From NCBI GenBank assembly GCA_902805915.1, contig CADCUO010000178.1, positions 1 to 37,619 of the forward strand: 37,619 bases of DNA, read 5' to 3'. A model generated the notes under the pieces. The model made no database searches. It worked only from the letters and a program-made list of their open reading frames with translations, and was not told the DNA's origin. This document shows, piece after piece, positions 25,983 to 34,204 of this stretch. The position numbers and the translations under genes are program-made. Position 1 is the stretch's first letter; each line of letters starts with the position of its first letter. Source of the stretch: an uncultured Propionibacteriaceae bacterium (GTDB lineage Bacteria > Actinomycetota > Actinomycetes > Propionibacteriales > Propionibacteriaceae).

Positions 25983-27506
25983 TCAGGCTTTAGCCTCTTC
26001 AGCTGCTGGCTGAGCAGTGCTGCCGGCCTCGACGACGGCTGACTCGTTGCTGGCGGAGTCACCACTGACAGACTCGTCACTGGCAGACTCGTCGCCGGCA
26101 GAGACCGCGGCGCTATCGCCGGCGACGGAGTCCTCGGTCAGCTCGGCATCCTCGGCAGATGCCTCCGAAGCCAGGGTGCCATCAGGCAGCAGACCAGCGA
26201 GATCCACCGGAGCGCCCTTGGAGTCGGTGACGGTTGCGGACTCCACGATCAGGGCCAGCGCCTTTCCGCGCCGGATCTCGATCATGTACTCCTGGATGTG
26301 GTGGGGGTGCTCCTGCATGTGCTCTGCGATCTGGTTGGGGCTGGTCCCCTCCTGCTGAGCCTTGCGGATGATGTGCTGCGTCAGATCGTTCTGGTCGACA
26401 TCGATCTGGTGCTCGTCAGCGACCTTGTCGAGGATGATCTGTGCCTTGAGGGCGTCAGCCGAGCGCTTCTCCACATCGGCCCAGAACCCCTCCTCGTCCT
26501 GGTCGTCCTCGGTGTCGCTCAGGTACTGCTCAAGGGTGAGACCCGCCTGGGCGAGCTGGCTCTGGATCTGCTCGCGACGGGCCTCGAGCTCACCAGCAAG
26601 GACGGCTTCTGGTACCGCAATGTCGAGCTGGGCGATCAGGCTTTCCAGCACGGCGTCGCGAGCCTTGCTTGCCTGCTCCAAGCGGGCCATCTGGGTAAGC
26701 CGGGTGCCAAGGTCGGCTCGCATCTCCTCGACGGTGTCGAACTCTGAGGCCAGCTGGGCGAATTCGTCGTCCACCTCTGGCAGCTCCTCTTCGGCGACCT
26801 TGGTCACGGTAACGGTGACCTCGACCTCCTCGCCTCTCATCGGGCCACCCACCAGAGTGGAGTTGAAGGTGGCGGACTCCCCGCTCGACAGACCGGTGAC
26901 GGCCTCGTCGAGCCCATCCAGCATCTGGCCGGAGCCGACGGTGTACTCCATACCCTCGGCCTTGGCGTCCTCGAGGTCCTCGCCGTCTTTGCGTGCGGCC
27001 AGGTTGATGGTGGCGATGTCACCATCGGCGGCTGGGCGCTCCACCGGGGTACGAGAGCCGAACCGGTTCCGCAGCGTGTCAATCTGCTCATCGACCAGCG
27101 CGGACGGCACCTCGAGGGCATCAACAGACACGTTCAGGCTGTCGAACGCCGGTAGGTCAAAATCAGGGCGGACATCTACCTCGGCGGTGAACTCGATCCG
27201 GTCGCCGTCCTCGAGCTTGGTCACCTCGACATCCGGGGAAGCCAACGGGCTCAGGTCGTTCTCCTGCACGGCACGGCCATAAAACTGGGGGATGGCCTCG
27301 TTAAGGGCCTCCTGGATGATGGCCCCACGACCGAAGCGCTGGTCGATCACCATCGGCGGGACCTTGCCGGCGCGGAAGCCGGGGATGTTCACCGTTTTCG
27401 CGATCTCGCGGTAGGCCTTGTCCATGCTCGGCTTCAGGTCTGCGAACGGAACCTCAACGGTGATCTTGACCCGCGTGGGGCTCAACTGCTCGACAGTGCT
27501 TGGCAC
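25983..27506 (-). CDS. tig: Trigger factor
   Basis: Trigger factor is the ribosome-bound chaperone and prolyl isomerase that meets nascent chains. The 507-residue product has the ribosome-binding N-terminal domain (VKITVEVPFADLKPSMDKAY, with GFRAGKVPP as the ribosome loop), an FKBP-type domain at about 145-235 and a helical C-terminal chaperone domain. After about residue 430 comes a Ser/Asp/Glu/Ala-rich tail with repeated DES or GDSA elements that exceeds the usual length by about 70 residues. I start at the GTG at 27506 with AGGAG 6 nt upstream; the in-frame ATG at 27539 has no site. tig normally precedes clpP1, but gpx intervenes here. Confidence 0.95.
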   Translation of the reverse strand: MPSTVEQLSPTRVKITVEVPFADLKPSMDKAYREIAKTVNIPGFRAGKVPPMVIDQRFGRGAIIQEALNEAIPQFYGRAVQENDLSPLASPDVEVTKLEDGDRIEFTAEVDVRPDFDLPAFDSLNVSVDALEVPSALVDEQIDTLRNRFGSRTPVERPAADGDIATINLAARKDGEDLEDAKAEGMEYTVGSGQMLDGLDEAVTGLSSGESATFNSTLVGGPMRGEEVEVTVTVTKVAEEELPEVDDEFAQLASEFDTVEEMRADLGTRLTQMARLEQASKARDAVLESLIAQLDIAVPEAVLAGELEARREQIQSQLAQAGLTLEQYLSDTEDDQDEEGFWADVEKRSADALKAQIILDKVADEHQIDVDQNDLTQHIIRKAQQEGTSPNQIAEHMQEHPHHIQEYMIEIRRGKALALIVESATVTDSKGAPVDLAGLLPDGTLASEASAEDAELTEDSVAGDSAAVSAGDESASDESVSGDSASNESAVVEAGSTAQPAAEEAKA

Positions 27507-27587
27507 GAATGACTCCTGTGGTGTTGGTCGCGCGGTCAACCGGAGGCCGCCGGGCGGTGAAGAACGACTCGTGAGAGAGCCTCGGCA

Positions 27588-27616
27588 ATCCTACGGTCGC
27601 CGCGGGAGCGTAACAA
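27588..27616 (-). promoter_or_regulatory. SigA-type promoter of tig
   Basis: On the minus strand TTGTTA (27611-27616) and TAGGAT (27588-27593) are 17 nt apart. Transcription would start near 27581, giving a leader of about 75 nt. Confidence 0.6.
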
Positions 27617-27703
27617 ATCTGCGGTGTTGCTTGGCCGTTGGGTGCGGTGTGGCGATTGGCTAAGTCAGGAGTTGCCCCATACACTCGACAGGCACAACGG
27701 CGC

Positions 27704-27709
27704 TAATCT
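27704..27709 (+). promoter_or_regulatory. Minus-10 element of the tRNA pair
   Basis: TAATCT, the same hexamer as at rplU, lies 20 nt before the tRNA-Pro 5' end. A minus-35 hexamer is not obvious at 16-18 nt spacing. Confidence 0.45.
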
Positions 27710-27729
27710 TCGGGTTGGCGGCGCTGGCG

Positions 27730-27802
27730 CGGGGCGTAGCGTAGTGGCTAGCGCGTCTGCTTTGGGAGCAGAAGACCGCAGGTTCGAGTCCTGTCGCCCC
27801 GA
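27730..27802 (+). tRNA. tRNA-Pro(UGG)
   Basis: The 7-bp acceptor CGGGGCG/CGCCCCG, anticodon stem TCTGC/GCAGA with loop TTTGGGA and T-arm GCAGG-TTCGAGT-CCTGT make a complete cloverleaf with anticodon TGG. CCA is not encoded. Confidence 0.95.
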
Positions 27803-27843
27803 CTCCGTGGCGTGGCCTGCTCGTCGGCTGCGCGCCGGTACCC

Positions 27844-27914
27844 GCGGGTGTAGCTCAATGGTAGAGCCCCAGTCTTCCAAACTGGCTACGCGAGTTCGAT
27901 TCTCGTCACCCGCT
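27844..27914 (+). tRNA. tRNA-Gly(UCC)
   Basis: The acceptor GCGGGTG/CACCCGC, anticodon loop CTTCCAA with anticodon TCC and T-loop TTCGATT form a standard glycine tRNA with a short variable region. CCA is encoded at 27915-27917. Decayed DNA begins just past it. Confidence 0.95.
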
Positions 27915-28053
27915 CCACCACAAGAGCCCACGTCAACGGCGGACGCTGAAAGACTTGGGCCTTGGGAATGGAAACCGATAGCCACTTCGGGCAACGAATC
28001 TGGCAACAGATACCGTCGCGTTCCGCTCGGAGCAGCCGGTCAAGTCGTCTGCC

Positions 28054-28161
28054 CAGGACCGCGTACTTCTGGCCATCCAGGAACTCCCGCATGTTGTCGG
28101 TCAGCTCGTGGGTGGTTCCATAAACGGCCGGACTTGAGCCGGTTTCGGTTTCGGCCGCCAT
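28054..28161 (-). pseudogene. Truncated PPOX/F420-type flavoprotein gene
   Basis: An ATG at 28161 with AGGAG-like sequence upstream opens a frame whose residues 16-36 (TTHELTDNMREFLDGQKYAVL) resemble the N-terminus of PPOX or F420-dependent split-barrel proteins. Similarity stops abruptly after that, where AT or ATINPDG would be expected, and the frame runs on into tRNA-Gly. It looks like a 5' fragment cut off by a deletion or insertion near the tRNA. The identification rests on about 20 residues. Confidence 0.4.
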
Positions 28162-28339
28162 GGCGTCCTGTCTACTCCTGTCGCAAGGGGCTGTCCAGCC
28201 CTCGGAGCGCTAGCTACGAAGAGGCAACCCCTACGCCGCCGCCGCTAAGAGGGAGCGACCAAGTGACGGCGGAGCCAGCGGACTCCGCATGCCGCTCACG
28301 GCCTCATCGTTCGCCGCCCCGGTGGCCGCCTACGTGGAC

Positions 28340-28445
28340 GCCGCCCGCACCGAATGCTGGCGTTCACCGCGTTCCCCGCGTTTCCCAAGGCGATCTGGCG
28401 ACGATCTGGTAACCACCCCCAGGAGCGGCTGAACCCGGAGATGCA
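28340..28445 (+). pseudogene. IS256-family transposase fragment
   Basis: The frame reads LAFTAFP, a short duplication (AFP), KAIWRRSGNHPQERLN. IS256-family transposases carry LAFTxFPxxxWRQIWSNNPLERLNxEIxRRTDVVGIFP near the C-terminus. The match covers about 27 residues and then is lost just before the conserved RRTDVVG. No inverted repeats or other transposase parts were found, so this is a decayed remnant. Confidence 0.55.
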
Positions 28446-28550
28446 GGTAGCGGTCCCGCCCGGGACGATCCGCACACTGCGGAACCTGGCGGCCCGTTAC
28501 GGAGCCGCAGCCGAGGTCGGGAGGGCACGCGCCGTCGCTGCCGGCACCTC

Positions 28551-29432
28551 TCACTGGGCTGTGCGTTCCGTGACGGCCTCGTCCTCGGGAGCGCCCTGGT
28601 ACGAGTCCGTCAGGCCCGCGAGTCGAGCCACTCCCCATCCCATCGCCACCAGGCCGACCAGCTCACCCAGCAGCGTGCCCAGAGACGAAGAAAGCCGCTC
28701 GCCGAAGACAACGAAGCCGAACCCGGTAGCCACCAGCACATCGACGATATTGAGCACCGGCATCGACCCGGACAGCCGTGTCCCCTGGTAAGCACGTTGG
28801 TTCAGAAACAGCGCCCATGCGCCAACAGCCAGCATCACCCATGGCGGCCACTGCAGCAGCAGCCCCATGATCCCCGGGCCCGCCTCAACCAGGGTCAGCT
28901 TGACCAGACCAGCGACGAGCGCGAACAGGATCCCGCAGCAAGAACCCAACAACAAGCCACGGTTGCGTAAGGAGGGCTCCCGTCTGGTCACCAGCACTAC
29001 GACGCCGACCACCACCACGCTCACCGAGGCGAACCAGATCGCCCTGTCGATGTTCGGCGGCTGAGGAGGGCTGGAATGAGCCATGGAGATGAAAAGGGCC
29101 AGACCAGCCCAGGTGAGCCCGGCCCAGCGGAGCTCTTCGACCGATGGTAGGTGCCGATCCGCGGCGTCCCGCAGGATGACGGCGAAAACGATGCCGCTCA
29201 CCACAATCGGCTGCACCACAGAGAGCTCCCCGTACTTCAGCGCCGTTGCGTGAAGACCGAAGGCGATGCCGCTGAGGACCATTCCAGCCAGCCAACCGGG
29301 GCGGCGGGCCAGCGCCTTGACCATCTGCAGGCTGGACACCTTGGTCGATGGTCCCGCAGCGTGATGTTGGAGCGAGGTTCCGGCGGCGAAGAAGGCGGCC
29401 GAGGCGAAGGCCGCAACAATGGCGAGCGTCAT
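28551..29432 (-). CDS. DMT-superfamily (EamA/NIPA-like) membrane protein
   Basis: This 293-residue protein has about nine or ten hydrophobic segments and no other domain. It begins MTLAIVAAFASAAFFAAGTSLQHH. The pattern includes LAGMVLSGIAFGLHATALKYGELSVVQPIVVSGIVFAV in the first half and PVLNIVDVLVATGFGFVVFGERL in the second, with the ...QP... and ...GE... pairs typical of two-fold repeated drug/metabolite transporters. NIPA-type magnesium transporters are a near relative, but the substrate is unknown. The ATG at 29432 lacks a clear Shine-Dalgarno; an in-frame start at 29495 would add 21 mostly Pro/Arg residues. Confidence 0.8.
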   Translation of the reverse strand: MTLAIVAAFASAAFFAAGTSLQHHAAGPSTKVSSLQMVKALARRPGWLAGMVLSGIAFGLHATALKYGELSVVQPIVVSGIVFAVILRDAADRHLPSVEELRWAGLTWAGLALFISMAHSSPPQPPNIDRAIWFASVSVVVVGVVVLVTRREPSLRNRGLLLGSCCGILFALVAGLVKLTLVEAGPGIMGLLLQWPPWVMLAVGAWALFLNQRAYQGTRLSGSMPVLNIVDVLVATGFGFVVFGERLSSSLGTLLGELVGLVAMGWGVARLAGLTDSYQGAPEDEAVTERTAQ

Positions 29433-29749
29433 CGGTGGCGGCCTCGGTCCGCGTCCCCGATACGGAGCTGCAGGTGGCAGAAGTCGCCGCTGCACAGCCT
29501 CTGGTCACCCAACGACCGAGGACGGCGCTCCCTACGCTGCAGGGACGGGAACTCTTGTGTCACATCGGTGATCATGCTTCAGTTAGTGGTGGTGAGCAAC
29601 CAAACACTGCACTTCCTCTCCTAGCGAAGGGTGATGCTCGTGGTTTCCGCCTCCATCTTGAAGCGATGCGCTGCTCGCCGCCCGGTAGGTCGCCGGCCCA
29701 CAACCCAGCATGATTCTCCCCCAGCGCCCGTGACCGGCCCGGTCGCGCG

Positions 29750-31282
29750 ATGAAGGAGCTAGGTTCAAACGCGCTGATAGTTGTCAGTCGTGATCTTCCC
29801 ATCCAGGACCGCGGCCAACTCGAGTCAGTCTTTCACCGCGGCAGCACTCCAGGAAACCGGATCGAGGCCATCACCGCCGCGATGCACCAGCAGACCGCCA
29901 CCTGGGTCGGCGGGTGGCACGGTCCTGGCAGCGACGAAGACGGATTCACTCGCGGACGGTTCACCTTCGAGCCCGTTGTGATAGCCGACGAAGGTGAATC
30001 GGTCGAAGGAGAGTTCAGCAGCCAAACGCTGTGGCCCCTCTATCACGACATCATCGCCCACCCGGACTTTCCGCGGGCAGGCTGGGAGGCCTATCAGGAC
30101 CTCAACCGTCGCTTCGCCGACCGGATTCTCGAGGTCTCACTGCCCAACTCGGAGGTCTGGCTACTGGATCACCATCTGCAGCTGGTGCCTGCGATGCTGC
30201 GCGCGGCACGATCCGACCTGCGGATCGGGTTCTTCCTGGACATCCCGTTCCCACCACTGGAGCTTCTCTATCACCTGCCGTGGCATCGACGGATCCTTGA
30301 GGGGTTACTCGGCGCTGATCTGGTCGGCTTCCAGGCCGTTCGGCACCAGCAGAACTTCGTCGAGGCTGTGCAGGCCGCCTTCGGTCACCCGAGCCATCCC
30401 GCCGGTCTGCACCTGGGAAGCCGCCACCTACGCACCGGCACGTACCCGTTGTCCGTTGACACGGCGACATTGCGCCAACTGGCAACCGAGGAAGAAGTCG
30501 ACGAGGAGGCGAAGCTGACCCGGGCCCGACTCGGTGATCCGGAGCTGCTGATGTTGGCGTTCGACCCGCTGGACTGTACCGCCGGCATCATCGAACGGCT
30601 GCGGGCCTTCGAAGAGCTGGTCAGGGAGAAGGAGATCGACCCGCACCAGACAGTGCTGGTCCAGATCGCCACAACCTCACCAGACCAAGACGGCGGGCAG
30701 TGTGCGATGCGGGACGACATTGATCGCCTCGTCGGGCGCATCAACGGCGACGCTGCACGGTACGGCCATCCACCGGTGATCTACGTACACAGCACCGGGT
30801 CGGATACGAGGATGGCGGCGCTCTACCGTGCGGCGGACATCTTGTTGTGCACCCCGCTCAGGGACGGCATGAGCCTTTCAGCGAAGGAGTACGTGGCGTG
30901 CCGGGTCAGTGATGACGGCGCCGTCGTCCTGAGCACGCTCTCTGGTGCTGCTCAGCAGCTGACCAGCGCCTACCACGTCAACCCATACGACCTCGGCGCC
31001 TCGAAGATCGCGCTGCTACGGGCAATCCGGGACTCACCTGAGCAACGTGCTGCTCGGATGCGCCCGATGCGCCAGCAGGTCGTCAACCATGATCTGAGGC
31101 GCTGGTCTCAGCGGTTCCTGCGCGAGCTGGCCAGTCGTACGCGGGAGATCCCGTGCCCGAACCCCTCCACCGAGCGCGCCCGTGACCTTCGTCTGCTGAG
31201 GGACCAGCTCAAGGGCGCCCCACTGGCAGGTGGGCGGTGGCAGGGCTACTCCCAGGGCGGCTCGTCGCCAATCCACTCCTAG
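29750..31282 (+). CDS. Divergent trehalose-6-phosphate synthase-like GT20 protein
   Basis: This 510-residue protein is a clear GT20 homologue, with LWPLYHD, VWLLDHHLQLVPAMLR, IPFPPLELLYHLPW, LLGADLVGFQAVRHQQNF and TPLRDGMSLSAKEYVACR. By E. coli OtsA numbering from memory, Asp130 (here Asp140), Asp361 (372) and Glu369 (380) are kept. His154 is replaced by Asp164 (LDIPFP). Arg262 and Lys267 become Pro273 and Ala278 (DPLDCTAGI for DRLDYTKGI). Arg9 becomes Asp15 (VVSRDLP for VVSNRLP), and the PSR motif is lost. It may therefore have another substrate, weak activity or a regulatory role. No otsB is near. The ATG at 29750 lacks an upstream site; AAGGAG lies just inside, so the true start is uncertain. 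Confidence 0.85.
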   Translation: MKELGSNALIVVSRDLPIQDRGQLESVFHRGSTPGNRIEAITAAMHQQTATWVGGWHGPGSDEDGFTRGRFTFEPVVIADEGESVEGEFSSQTLWPLYHDIIAHPDFPRAGWEAYQDLNRRFADRILEVSLPNSEVWLLDHHLQLVPAMLRAARSDLRIGFFLDIPFPPLELLYHLPWHRRILEGLLGADLVGFQAVRHQQNFVEAVQAAFGHPSHPAGLHLGSRHLRTGTYPLSVDTATLRQLATEEEVDEEAKLTRARLGDPELLMLAFDPLDCTAGIIERLRAFEELVREKEIDPHQTVLVQIATTSPDQDGGQCAMRDDIDRLVGRINGDAARYGHPPVIYVHSTGSDTRMAALYRAADILLCTPLRDGMSLSAKEYVACRVSDDGAVVLSTLSGAAQQLTSAYHVNPYDLGASKIALLRAIRDSPEQRAARMRPMRQQVVNHDLRRWSQRFLRELASRTREIPCPNPSTERARDLRLLRDQLKGAPLAGGRWQGYSQGGSSPIHS

Positions 31283-31309
31283 GTTGGCTGCAGCCTTTAA
31301 GACGCCGAC

Positions 31310-31334
31310 GGCGGCCAGGCTAGGCCTAGCCGCC
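31310..31334. terminator. Inverted repeat between the GT20 gene and the YihY gene
   Basis: GGCGGC and GCCGCC flank the perfect palindrome GGCTAGGCCTAGCC at 31318-31331 in the 110-bp gap of two convergent genes. A terminator role is likely from position. No T tract follows. Confidence 0.5.
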
Positions 31335-31392
31335 ATCGAGCGGTTGCGGGAAATGCGCCCCACGAGGGCTAAGTCCCCTTAGTCGTTAGCTG

Positions 31393-32442
31393 TCATTGCT
31401 GGCTGTTGCCGGCAGGCAGCGAGTCGGCCTTGACGGCGCCACGCTCACCGATCGGCTCTGCCGGGCCCTTCGTGGTGTCGGCGAGGGTCTGCTCCTCAGA
31501 CTCGGCGTTGATCTCAGCGCCGAGCAAGACGGCATAGCAGGTGATCCACAGCCACAGCAGCAGCACGACCACGCCAGCCAAGGCGCCGTAGGTCTTGCCA
31601 TAGCTACCGAAGTTCGAGACATAGACGGTGAAGCCGATGGAGGCGACCACCCAGAGAACCGTCGCGATCCCCGCGCCGACGGATACCCAACGCATCTTCG
31701 GCGCGTCTCGATCGGGCGCCACCCGATACAGCACGGCCAAGGCGGCGGCCACCAAGGCCACCAGCAGCACCCAGCGAAGCACCTCAAACAGCCAGCGCAG
31801 GGGGCCGGAACCCATCAGCGCCTCCAGCAGCGGTGGCGCAACTGCCACCAGCGAGATCATGATGACCATGAACAGGATGGCACCGATCGACAACCCGAGG
31901 GCCAGCAGCTTCCGCTTGATGAAGCCACGCGTCTCGTCTTCGTCGTAGGCGGTGTTGACGGCGGTAATAAGCTGCCCGACGCCGCCGGAGGCGCTCCAGA
32001 AAGCAATAAGCAAGGAGAGGATCAGGCCGAACCCGAGCGACTGCTGCGGCGCTGACGTCAACTGCTGGAGCTGGCCTTCGAGCACGGCCCGTGCCTCACC
32101 CGGCATGTTCTGGGTCAGGGAGGCAACCTGCTCCTTCACCGTCGCGGGGTCGGCGAACAGGCCGTACAGCATGACCAGCGCGATCATGGCGGGAAACAAC
32201 GACAGAAAGCTGAAGAAGGCAACGCCGGCAGCCAGCAGCGGGACCTGATCGACCTTGGCCTCCTTGAACCCCCGCTTGACGACCTGGAGCCAGCCCCTGG
32301 GAGGGATCTCCGTCGGCTTGTTGGCATCCTGGCCCGGGACCTGCTGCGGCTTGCGGTCGGCACTCACCGGCCGATCGGTTTTCGTGGTTGCGATGGTTAT
32401 CACTCTCCTACGCGAAGGTACGGGTGTACTTAATCTCGGCAC
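31393..32442 (-). CDS. YihY/virulence factor BrkB family membrane protein
   Basis: This 349-residue protein has the six-helix BrkB/YihY core between about residues 60 and 310, including VPLLAAGVAFFSFLSLFPAM, the family's most conserved segment, and the terminal WLWITCYAVLLGAEINAESE. A polar N-terminus of about 50 residues and a charged C-terminal tail extend the core. The family's function is unsettled; it was long mistaken for RNase BN. The GTG at 32442 follows TAAACT by 12 nt, so a very short leader is possible. A downstream GTG at 32403 sits against AGGAGA and cannot be excluded. Confidence 0.87.
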   Translation of the reverse strand: MPRLSTPVPSRRRVITIATTKTDRPVSADRKPQQVPGQDANKPTEIPPRGWLQVVKRGFKEAKVDQVPLLAAGVAFFSFLSLFPAMIALVMLYGLFADPATVKEQVASLTQNMPGEARAVLEGQLQQLTSAPQQSLGFGLILSLLIAFWSASGGVGQLITAVNTAYDEDETRGFIKRKLLALGLSIGAILFMVIMISLVAVAPPLLEALMGSGPLRWLFEVLRWVLLVALVAAALAVLYRVAPDRDAPKMRWVSVGAGIATVLWVVASIGFTVYVSNFGSYGKTYGALAGVVVLLLWLWITCYAVLLGAEINAESEEQTLADTTKGPAEPIGERGAVKADSLPAGNSQQ

Positions 32443-32510
32443 AGCGCCGCAAACAGTTTACGGTGTAAAACCAGACTCGACCCTAGCCGTCGTCACGATT
32501 TGATACCCCG

Positions 32511-32804
32511 TCAGTCGGAATTGATGTCGTCCCGGTCAAGGTCGTTCCGGCGGGTGCCGGGGCGTGCGAACTCCAGCACATGCGACACCTCCTCAGCGGA
32601 GGCGCTGTCGCTGAATCGAGCAAGCTTGTGCGATCCGTCGCACAGCGGTTTCAGGCGCGAGCGCCCGCAACGACATAGCGCCACCACCGAGCGGTCAGTC
32701 TGGATCACGCGCCCGTCCGCGCTGCGGAGCTCGAAGCATCCGCGGACCAGCAGCGGCCCGTCCGGGTACACGGTGATCGTGGCCGGGTCGGCGTGTTCGC
32801 TCAC
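32511..32804 (-). CDS. CDGSH iron-sulfur domain protein
   Basis: This 97-residue protein holds a single CDGSH (mitoNEET-type) motif that binds a redox-active 2Fe-2S cluster through three Cys and one His. They are Cys44, Cys46, Cys55 and His59, in CRCGRSRLKPLCDGSH, a perfect match to the C-x-C-x2-S-x3-P-x-C-D-G-S-H pattern. The rest is a small beta fold with the family start ITVYPDGPLLVRG. The GTG start overlaps the stop of the HDO-like gene (GTGA), so the two are translationally coupled. This suggests it delivers or accepts electrons for the upstream enzyme. The C-terminal 20 residues are charged (RRNDLDRDDINSD). Confidence 0.95.
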   Translation of the reverse strand: MSEHADPATITVYPDGPLLVRGCFELRSADGRVIQTDRSVVALCRCGRSRLKPLCDGSHKLARFSDSASAEEVSHVLEFARPGTRRNDLDRDDINSD

Positions 32805-33907
32805 CAGCCACCCACCGACCGCAGACTGGACTGAGACGCTGACCACCGCTCGGTGAGGCGGATCGCGAACTGCTCGTCAGCGAAGTAGGCGCAGCTTGCT
32901 CCAAAGACCACATCGCCAGCCAGGGCCGGTTCGGCCGCCACCAGGCCGCCCGCGAGGTCGTGCGCGGCAATCTGTTCGTGCGCCGCGTCGGCAACCACGT
33001 GCTCGTCGAAGAACCGGGCAGCAGCGTCATCGCCACCGAGCCGGCGATGCCCGCGGGCGTACCGTGAGTTGGGAGTCGAGGAGGTCATCTCGAACATCGC
33101 GAGGTGGCCAACCAGCGCGCCACGCCATCGCCGATTGATACCGAACATCGAGATGATGTTGCTCGACAGCAAGGTCACCGCCGGTACCAGGTCCAGGTAG
33201 TGGCCGTAGCTCGTGTCCAGCCCCCAGCTTCGCATCAGCCCCCGGAACAGCTGGGCATGCATCGCGCCGGTGCGACCCGACCCGTACTCGTCCGCCTGGA
33301 TGGTGACGAGTGCCGCCTTCACCGATCCACTCATTCGAGGGATCGCCCAACTGTGCGGGTCCGCCTCTTTCAGGTGGTAGATCGAACGGTGGATCAAGAA
33401 CTCACGGAACTGCTCAGCGTCGGCGTCACGCATCAAGGCACGTGACAGGGAAGGACCGTCGTCGCGCGCGGCAATGGAGTTGAGACGCGCAATCACCGAC
33501 TCGACCCCAGATTCGCTCATGCTGTCCGGGGTACCGACTGCAAGGGCAAGGCTGGCCAGCAGCGTGTCCTCCCACGCCAGCCGAGCCCGGATCAGGCCGG
33601 GATGCCACTCCCATTCGTCTGACACACCGGCCAAACCGCGATAGTGCAGCTCATAGCTCAACCACAGTGCCAGCTGCAGGTCCTCATCCAGCGCGGCTGT
33701 CTCCAGCTCTCCGGTCCAGTGCAGCTCCGGTCCCAAAGTGAGTTCGCCGGGACTGCGCTGCAGAGCGCCGATCAGCGCCGCCGATACCTGCCCTCTCGGG
33801 GGCGGCAGCACCACGGGTTGATCGTGCAGGGACACGTCGTACGAGCGGGCCCCGGCCGGGTTCGCCACTGGCGACGGCGTCTGGTGGGACCCCGCCTGCA
33901 ACGTCAC
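32801..33907 (-). CDS. Iron-containing redox enzyme, heme-oxygenase-like (HDO) fold
   Basis: This 368-residue protein resembles the Haem_oxygenas_2 / iron-containing redox enzyme family, relatives of heme-oxygenase-like diiron oxidases and oxygenases (HDO group, for example UndA, BesC and SznF). Helical segments carry candidate metal ligands in FLIHRSIYHLKEADPHSW (residues 170-187), QADEYGSGR with HAQLFRGLM (205-225) and FFDEHVVADAAHEQIAAH (299-316). I cannot fix which residues bind metal. The start is a GTG at 33907 with GAAGG only 2 nt upstream, so the N-terminus is uncertain; homology seems to begin near residue 40. It is coupled to the CDGSH gene. The substrate is unknown. Confidence 0.82.
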   Translation of the reverse strand: MTLQAGSHQTPSPVANPAGARSYDVSLHDQPVVLPPPRGQVSAALIGALQRSPGELTLGPELHWTGELETAALDEDLQLALWLSYELHYRGLAGVSDEWEWHPGLIRARLAWEDTLLASLALAVGTPDSMSESGVESVIARLNSIAARDDGPSLSRALMRDADAEQFREFLIHRSIYHLKEADPHSWAIPRMSGSVKAALVTIQADEYGSGRTGAMHAQLFRGLMRSWGLDTSYGHYLDLVPAVTLLSSNIISMFGINRRWRGALVGHLAMFEMTSSTPNSRYARGHRRLGGDDAAARFFDEHVVADAAHEQIAAHDLAGGLVAAEPALAGDVVFGASCAYFADEQFAIRLTERWSASQSSLRSVGGW

Positions 33908-34204
33908 GACCTTCGCCTTGCTGCAGCGGCGGGTGAGGGTGGAAGCTCCATCGGATGTCCTTCCGAGGCAGCGGTGGCCGTTCCCCCCGGAGGCACTGGT
34001 GGAGGCAAACGGATCCGCTGATCAATGCCCAAAGATCGGATCACAGCATCTACCCCCTCCGTTCTGAAGAGGCATTACAAAGGTACACGTCACTCTGACA
34101 GTAGTAGGGGCGTGCGATCACACAAGCGGCGGGTGATCGCGGCCCAGCCGCTCACACGGATCTAGGGGCGCCTTCGTCGCGTGGCGCCATGGCATCTCCC
34201 GGGG
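33908..34204. other. Gap between dps and the HDO-like gene
   Basis: About 297 bp contain no gene I can support. A weak inverted repeat, GGCGCC at 34167-34172 and 34183-34188, lies just downstream of the dps stop and may end its transcript. A TGTAAT-like element near 34077 is a possible minus-10 for the HDO-like gene. Confidence 0.4.

Larger units (their letters stand above)
27918..28550. other. Gene-poor decayed stretch after tRNA-Gly
   Basis: No intact gene is supported across these 633 bp. They hold the 5' end of a PPOX-like gene (minus strand) and a fragment of an IS256-type transposase (plus strand). The rest, including about 28170-28335, holds nothing I recognise. Open frames that run across the tRNAs into this stretch are antisense or read-through artefacts. 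Confidence 0.7.

Noticed and set aside
27665-28006. Minus-strand open frame with ENRTRVASLEDWGSTIELH
   Set aside because: This peptide is the well-known antisense reading of a tRNA-Gly gene, often misannotated as a protein.
27624-28412. Long open frame across both tRNA genes on the plus strand
   Set aside because: It reads through tRNA-Pro and tRNA-Gly; the peptide is the translation of tRNA sequence. No ribosome site or homology.
31393-32442. Ribonuclease BN
   Set aside because: The YihY/BrkB family was once assigned this activity in error; this is an integral membrane protein of unknown function.
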